Translations under genes and position numbers: made by a program
Origin: Algoriphagus sp. CAU 1675
GTDB lineage: Bacteria; Bacteroidota; Bacteroidia; Cytophagales; Cyclobacteriaceae
Length of the DNA: 64,000 bases
Reading direction: 5' to 3'
NCBI RefSeq assembly: GCF_029222925.1
Contig: NZ_JARHUI010000006.1
Location: 186,001 to 250,000, forward strand
Notes under the pieces: model-generated
The model's database searches: none
The model's input: only the letters and a program-made list of their open reading frames with translations
Told to the model about the DNA's origin: nothing
In this document: one piece after another, positions 59,852 through 64,000 of the stretch
Numbering within the stretch: the first letter of the stretch is position 1
Layout of the letters: every line of letters starts with the position of its first letter

Positions 59852-61558
59852 ATGTCAAATCTTAACCTGAAAGCCAGGCAAGAAACCACTTATGATGCGA
59901 TAGTAATCGGATCGGGAGCCAGTGGAGGCTGGGCAGCCAAAGAACTTTGTGAAAAAGGACTGAAAACCCTGGTTTTGGAAAGGGGAAGAATGGTTCGGCA
60001 TATTGAAGACTATCCAACAGCTTCCAAAGCCCCCTGGGAATTTGAATTTCGTGGTGTGGTCCCCATTGAGAAAAGATCCGGGATCGGTGCTGCCAACTGG
60101 AGAAGAGAGGAAACCATGCATTGGGCTTTGGCAGAAGATGAGCAACCTTATATTGAGGAAAAGCCATTTCGTTGGTTCCGTGGATATCATGTAGGGGGGA
60201 AATCCTTGCTTTGGGCGAGAGGAACCCAGCGTTGGTCTGATTTTGACTTTGAAGGTCCTGCTAGAGATGGGTACGCGGTGGATTGGCCGATCCGATACAA
60301 GGACATGGAGCCTTGGTATAACTATGTTGAGACTTTTGTAGGTTTTGCGGGAAACAGAGATGGCTTGGATGTGCTACCAGATCAGGTGGTTCAGCCAGGA
60401 TTTGAACTGAGTTGTGTTGAGAAATATTACAAGGAAAAGCTCAAAGAACTCTATGGAAATGACCGGCACTTGGTGCAGGGTCGATGTGCTCACCTGACCG
60501 ACCCTCAGCAAATTCACAAGGATCAGGGCAGGAATAAGTGCCAAAACCAAAATATGTGTAACCGAGGATGTGTATTTGGAGGTTATTTTTCGGCGAATGC
60601 TTCCACCTTACCTTGGGCAGAAAAAACAGGAAACTTGACCATAAGGCCTGATTCTGTAGTAGAATCCGTACTATATGACGAACAAAAGGGTAAGGCAATC
60701 GGAGTAAGAGTCATTGATCGGCATACGAAGGAAGCAATAGAGTTTTATGCGAAAGTTATTTTCCTGAATGCTTCCACTCTAAACTCCAATGCCATCTTGT
60801 TGAATTCAAAATCTTCAAGATTTCCAAATGGTCTGGGGAATGACAATGGTCTGATGGGTAAATTCATCACTTGTCATAATTACCGGGGAAGTGGAAATGC
60901 CACTTTCGAAGGTTTTCAGGATAAATTCAATGACGGTAGAAATCCCGGTCATGCTTATGTCCCTAGATTCCGGAATGTTTATCGTCAGGAAACCGATTTC
61001 CTAAGAGGTTATGCCATCGGCATGTCAGCAAGCAGACAATTGGATGGAAATGGAGAATTGATAGGTGATGAATTAAGGGATAATTTGCTCAATCCTAAAT
61101 ATGGTTTATGGAGCATGGCAGCTTGGATGCAGGGAGAGATGGTGCCTGAAGAATCCAACCACATCCGTCTTTCACCAGATGAAAAAGATAAATATGGAAT
61201 CCCAAAACTCATCATGTCGGTGGAGTGGAAAGAGAACGATGATAAGATGACCCAGGATTTTGTAGAGCAGCAAAGCGAAATGTTTGAGCGAATGGGCTTC
61301 AAAAATATAAACGTTATTGATCGTAAATCACCTCCCGGCTCGGATATCCATGAAATGGGTGGAGTCCGGATGGGTAATGATCCCAAAACCTCTTTGCTCA
61401 ATAAATACAACCAACTTCATCATTGTAAAAATGTCTTCGTAACGGATGGTGCGAGCATGACCAGTGCAAGTACCCAGAACCCTACACTGACTTTCATGAC
61501 TTTGACGGCCCGAGCGGCAAATTATGCAGTGGAGGAATTGAAAAAGCAGAATCTTTAA
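59852..61558 (+). CDS. GMC-family FAD oxidoreductase
   Basis: The 568-residue protein has the FAD dinucleotide motif AIVIGSGASGGWAAKELCEK, ERGRMVRHIEDY, the FAD contact block RGYHVGGKSLLWARGTQRWS, and a Cys-rich CQNQNMCNRGCVFGGYFSAN. The C-terminal MGGVRMGNDPKTSLLNKYNQ and VTDGASMTSASTQNPTLTFM carry the catalytic His/Asn region. It lacks a signal peptide. In Bacteroidota such enzymes oxidise sugars with a small subunit-3 partner; none is adjacent here. It is followed after 45 nt by a secreted TIM-barrel isomerase. Confidence 0.92.
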   Translation: MSNLNLKARQETTYDAIVIGSGASGGWAAKELCEKGLKTLVLERGRMVRHIEDYPTASKAPWEFEFRGVVPIEKRSGIGAANWRREETMHWALAEDEQPYIEEKPFRWFRGYHVGGKSLLWARGTQRWSDFDFEGPARDGYAVDWPIRYKDMEPWYNYVETFVGFAGNRDGLDVLPDQVVQPGFELSCVEKYYKEKLKELYGNDRHLVQGRCAHLTDPQQIHKDQGRNKCQNQNMCNRGCVFGGYFSANASTLPWAEKTGNLTIRPDSVVESVLYDEQKGKAIGVRVIDRHTKEAIEFYAKVIFLNASTLNSNAILLNSKSSRFPNGLGNDNGLMGKFITCHNYRGSGNATFEGFQDKFNDGRNPGHAYVPRFRNVYRQETDFLRGYAIGMSASRQLDGNGELIGDELRDNLLNPKYGLWSMAAWMQGEMVPEESNHIRLSPDEKDKYGIPKLIMSVEWKENDDKMTQDFVEQQSEMFERMGFKNINVIDRKSPPGSDIHEMGGVRMGNDPKTSLLNKYNQLHHCKNVFVTDGASMTSASTQNPTLTFMTLTARAANYAVEELKKQNL

Positions 61559-61603
61559 TTGTCAATTGATTATTGAAATATCAATTGACTTAAAATAAAC
61601 CCT

Positions 61604-62470
61604 ATGAAAAAAACCTATTTCCTATTGATCCTGGCCTTGGCTTGGACCCTGTTTCCACAAGAATCTAATGCCCAGAAAAAGGGCGATCCCATGTTTCAAG
61701 TTCCTTTGGGGATTGCATCTTACACTTTCAGGAACCATTGGAAAAATGGAGTAGAACCTACCTTAGATATTATCCAACAAATGGGTTTTACAGAATTTGA
61801 AGGTGGAGCACCTCAAGGCGTAAGTCCAGAGGAGTTTAAGAATATGTTGGCAGATCGGGGGATTTCCATTCCCTCAACCGGGACAGGTTTTGAGCAATTG
61901 GAATCAGACCCACAAGCCGTGGCTGATCGGGCAAAAGCATTGGGAGCCAAGTATGTGATGTGTGCCTGGATTCCTCACAAGCGGGGTCAGTTCTCCAAGG
62001 AGGACGCAGACCGTGCGATCAAGGTATTCAATGAAGGTGGAAAAGTACTGAGGGAGAATGGAATCACCTTCAAATACCATGTCCATGGGTACGAGTTTCA
62101 GCCCTATGGAAACGAGACCCTATTTGACTATTTGGTAAAAAACACGGATCCTAAATATGTATCCCTACAAATGGACGTGATGTGGACGCATTTTGGTGGA
62201 GGAGATCCGGCGGCTCTGTTGAAAAAATACGGCAAACGATGGGTGTCTTTGCATCTCAAAGATTTCAAAAAGGGAGCTCCTAAGGATATGACCGGACTCA
62301 CAGGACCTGAAAACGATGTGCCTTTGGGTGAGGGAGAATTGGATTTTCCGGCCATTCTAAGAGAAGCCAATAAAATCGGCATCAAGCACATGTTTATCGA
62401 AGATGAAAGCGACCACGAACTGGAGGCTTTGCCCAAAAGTATTGCGTATCTAAGAAGTCTAAAGTATTAA
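61604..62470 (+). CDS. Secreted sugar-phosphate isomerase/epimerase-like TIM barrel
   Basis: The 288-residue protein has a signal peptide (TYFLLILALAWTLFPQESNA). An AP-endonuclease-2-type barrel follows: PLGIASYTFRNHWKNGVEPT, MGFTEFEGGAPQGVSPEEF, GITFKYHVHGYEFQPYGNET, VSLQMDVMWTHFGGGDP and IKHMFIEDESDHELEALPKS. The Glu/Asp/His metal set is evident. Secreted members work with GMC or Gfo/Idh enzymes on keto-sugars. It is probably cotranscribed with the GMC gene and the following sulfatase. Confidence 0.88.
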   Translation: MKKTYFLLILALAWTLFPQESNAQKKGDPMFQVPLGIASYTFRNHWKNGVEPTLDIIQQMGFTEFEGGAPQGVSPEEFKNMLADRGISIPSTGTGFEQLESDPQAVADRAKALGAKYVMCAWIPHKRGQFSKEDADRAIKVFNEGGKVLRENGITFKYHVHGYEFQPYGNETLFDYLVKNTDPKYVSLQMDVMWTHFGGGDPAALLKKYGKRWVSLHLKDFKKGAPKDMTGLTGPENDVPLGEGELDFPAILREANKIGIKHMFIEDESDHELEALPKSIAYLRSLKY

Positions 62471-62511
62471 TTTGAAGTCCGGTTTTCCGGACTTTTTCTT
62501 TTATTGTCCCT

Positions 62512-63926
62512 ATGAAATGTTCATTACTATGTTTGGCTTTGGTTTTTCTTGTCAACCAGGCTTTTTCACAGGAAAATAAAAAACTGAATGTACTCCTGAT
62601 CCATGTGGATGATTTGGGGGCTACGGATCTGGGTATTTTTGGAAGTGATTTTTATGAAACACCCAATTTGGATCAATTGGCAAAAGAGGGGATGAGGTTT
62701 ACGCAATCTTATGCGGCAGCCTCGATTTGTTCTCCTTCCAGAGCGGCTTTGATGACCGGGAAATATCCAGCTAGAATCGGGATTACCGATTGGATTCGGG
62801 CAAAATTTCAGGGGTATTCCACTTCTGGATTACCCGGGGAATACGAGGAGTTTAAAGATAAACCGTTGAAGACTCCAAAGATTCAAGGTTTTCTGCCCTT
62901 GGAAGAAAAAACGATTCCTGAACGACTGAAACCTTTGGGATATACCAGTCTTCATGTCGGTAAGTGGCATTTGGGTGAGGAAGGAATCCATCCAGAGGAC
63001 CAGGGTTTTGATGTGAATATTGGAGAAATGATCTGGGGCAACCTCCCAGCTATTTTGATCCTTACATCCCTCAAACCCCACGAGAATTTTACCAAATCAA
63101 AAATTTACCCCCTCGGAAAACCGATGAATTCTTGACCGATCGGGAATCTGACGAAATCATCGGATTTTTGAAGAGCAATTCCAAAAAGCCTTTTTTTGTG
63201 CATTGGGCGCCCTATGCGGTGCATACTCCGATCATGGGGCCTGAGGGATTGGTGGAAAAATACCGTCAAAAAACTCCCGGACAACAAAGAAACCCGGTGT
63301 ACGCAGCTTTGATTGAAAACCTGGATAGTAATGTTGGAAAGCTACTGGATTACCTAAATCAAACAGGATTAAGAGAAAATACCTTGGTGATTTTCACCTC
63401 AGATAATGGGGGGCTTATTGGAAACAAGAACAATCCTGTAACCTGGAATATCGGCTTAAGGGAGTATAAAGGATATCCTTATGAAGGGGGGATTCGCATT
63501 CCGACTATTGTCAGTCTTCCCAATCAAATTCCATCCAATGTTTCCTCCTCAATGCCTACCATCTCCATGGATTGGATCTCCACGATCTTGGATGCCTTGG
63601 GTGAAAATCCAAACCAAGCTGGTTTTGAGGGAAGTAGTCTTTGGCCAATTTTGATCGGGGAAAAAGAGGAGTTGAATCGAGATTTATTCTGGCACTTTCC
63701 ACATTATCGGGAACCGGATGTGACTCCCCACACCATCGTTAGATCTGGAGATTTCAAGATGATTTATTATTTCGAAGGGGAAAAGGTTGAGCTTTTTGAC
63801 TTGAAGAATGACCCGATGGAAGAAAATAATCTCTCTGGAAAAATGCCTGAAATGGTTTCTGGATTAAAAGCAAAGATCGAATCTTGGTGGGAAGAAACTG
63901 GGGCCAGATTGCCGGTAGAAAAGTGA
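62512..63926 (+). pseudogene. Sulfatase gene broken by a one-base frameshift
   Basis: The first part (62512 to a stop at 63135) encodes a signal peptide (CSLLCLALVFLVNQAFS), IHVDDLGATDLGIFG and the CxPxR motif in SICSPSRAALMTGKYPARIG. It then leaves the family after GFDVNIG. Restoring one base near 63022-63026 yields GGNDLGQPPSYFDPYIPQTP, then REFYQIKNLPPRKTDEFLTD, joining exactly to the second part (to 63926), which carries ENTLVIFTSDNGGLIGNKNN and the C-terminal sulfatase domain. Frame arithmetic fits a one-base deletion. It is either an inactivated gene or a sequencing error. Confidence 0.9.
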
Positions 63927-63967
63927 GTTCTAAATTCTAGATCATATTTTATTGATTAATTTTCTCT

Positions 63968-64000
63968 ATGATTAACCAGGATTTGATTCAGTATTTGGAA
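63968..64000 (+). CDS. Possible start of a further gene, cut by the right edge
   Basis: ATG 63968 reads MINQDLIQYLE to the edge. It lies 42 nt past the sulfatase on the same strand. Too little is visible to say more. Confidence 0.3.
   Translation, partial: MINQDLIQYLE

Noticed and set aside
62512-63135. Two separate short sulfatase genes
   Set aside because: Neither half has a complete catalytic set, and one added base joins them into a full family-length protein.

Overview
The window looks like a chromosome segment of a Bacteroidota bacterium of the Cytophagales type (Algoriphagus/Cyclobacterium-like). This rests on gene content: a FISUMP-domain protein, a TPR lipoprotein, a UbiA prenyltransferase of the archaeal-lipid-like group, a NagB-LmbE fusion, a GHL10/NagZ/AmpG peptidoglycan-recycling cluster, an RhaEW-type rhamnose locus and S1 sulfatases. 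Shine-Dalgarno sequences are weak or absent. No rRNA, tRNA, CRISPR array or complete insertion sequence was seen.

Layout. 1-2541: a secreted TPR/Sel1 protein cut by the left edge, and a FISUMP protein. 2542-3723: gene-poor, with a small broken gene and an ORF-less group II intron relic whose domain V is broken up by short palindromes. 3724-5382: SGNH-hydrolase/TPR lipoprotein. 5433-9339: the most unusual region, an integron-like cassette array on the minus strand. It holds a tyrosine recombinase gene, an attI-like site, and three AT-rich cassettes (secreted unknown, membrane unknown, HigBA-type toxin-antitoxin). Each cassette is bounded by its own GTT...AAC inverted repeat, and attC-like hairpins lie between them. 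A fourth, solitary cassette with the same architecture and the same 14-bp attI-like sequence sits at 26411-27264.

9390-26288: mostly housekeeping and sugar metabolism (DHFR-like reductase, PurN, ProA/ProB, UbiA, Gfo/Idh oxidoreductase, nitrilase, ROK kinase, NagB-LmbE, CBS-DUF294, a gluconokinase-6-phosphogluconate dehydrogenase fusion, amidohydrolase, GalM). 27379-32987: a peptidoglycan-recycling operon (amidase, GHL10 hydrolase, GNAT, AmpG-like permease, NagZ). 33284-43815: a 5'-nucleotidase/SoxB-like phosphatase, dihaem cytochrome c, M20 amidohydrolase, gluconate-2-dehydrogenase subunit 3-like protein and small families.

43817-55272: a divergent locus for L-rhamnose catabolism. On the minus strand lie rhaEW (aldolase/lactaldehyde dehydrogenase), a GntR regulator, an FGGY kinase and lutABC. 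On the plus strand lie an NCS1-like permease, a tiny membrane protein, rhamnose isomerase and an SMP-30 lactonase-like lipoprotein. Together they would import rhamnose, isomerise and phosphorylate it, cleave it to dihydroxyacetone phosphate and lactaldehyde, oxidise lactaldehyde to L-lactate, and take lactate to pyruvate.

55280-64000: GNAT, MscS channel, a 0.6-kb gene-free stretch with a strong terminator, two sulfatases (the second frameshifted), a GMC oxidoreductase, a secreted TIM-barrel isomerase and the possible first codons of another gene.
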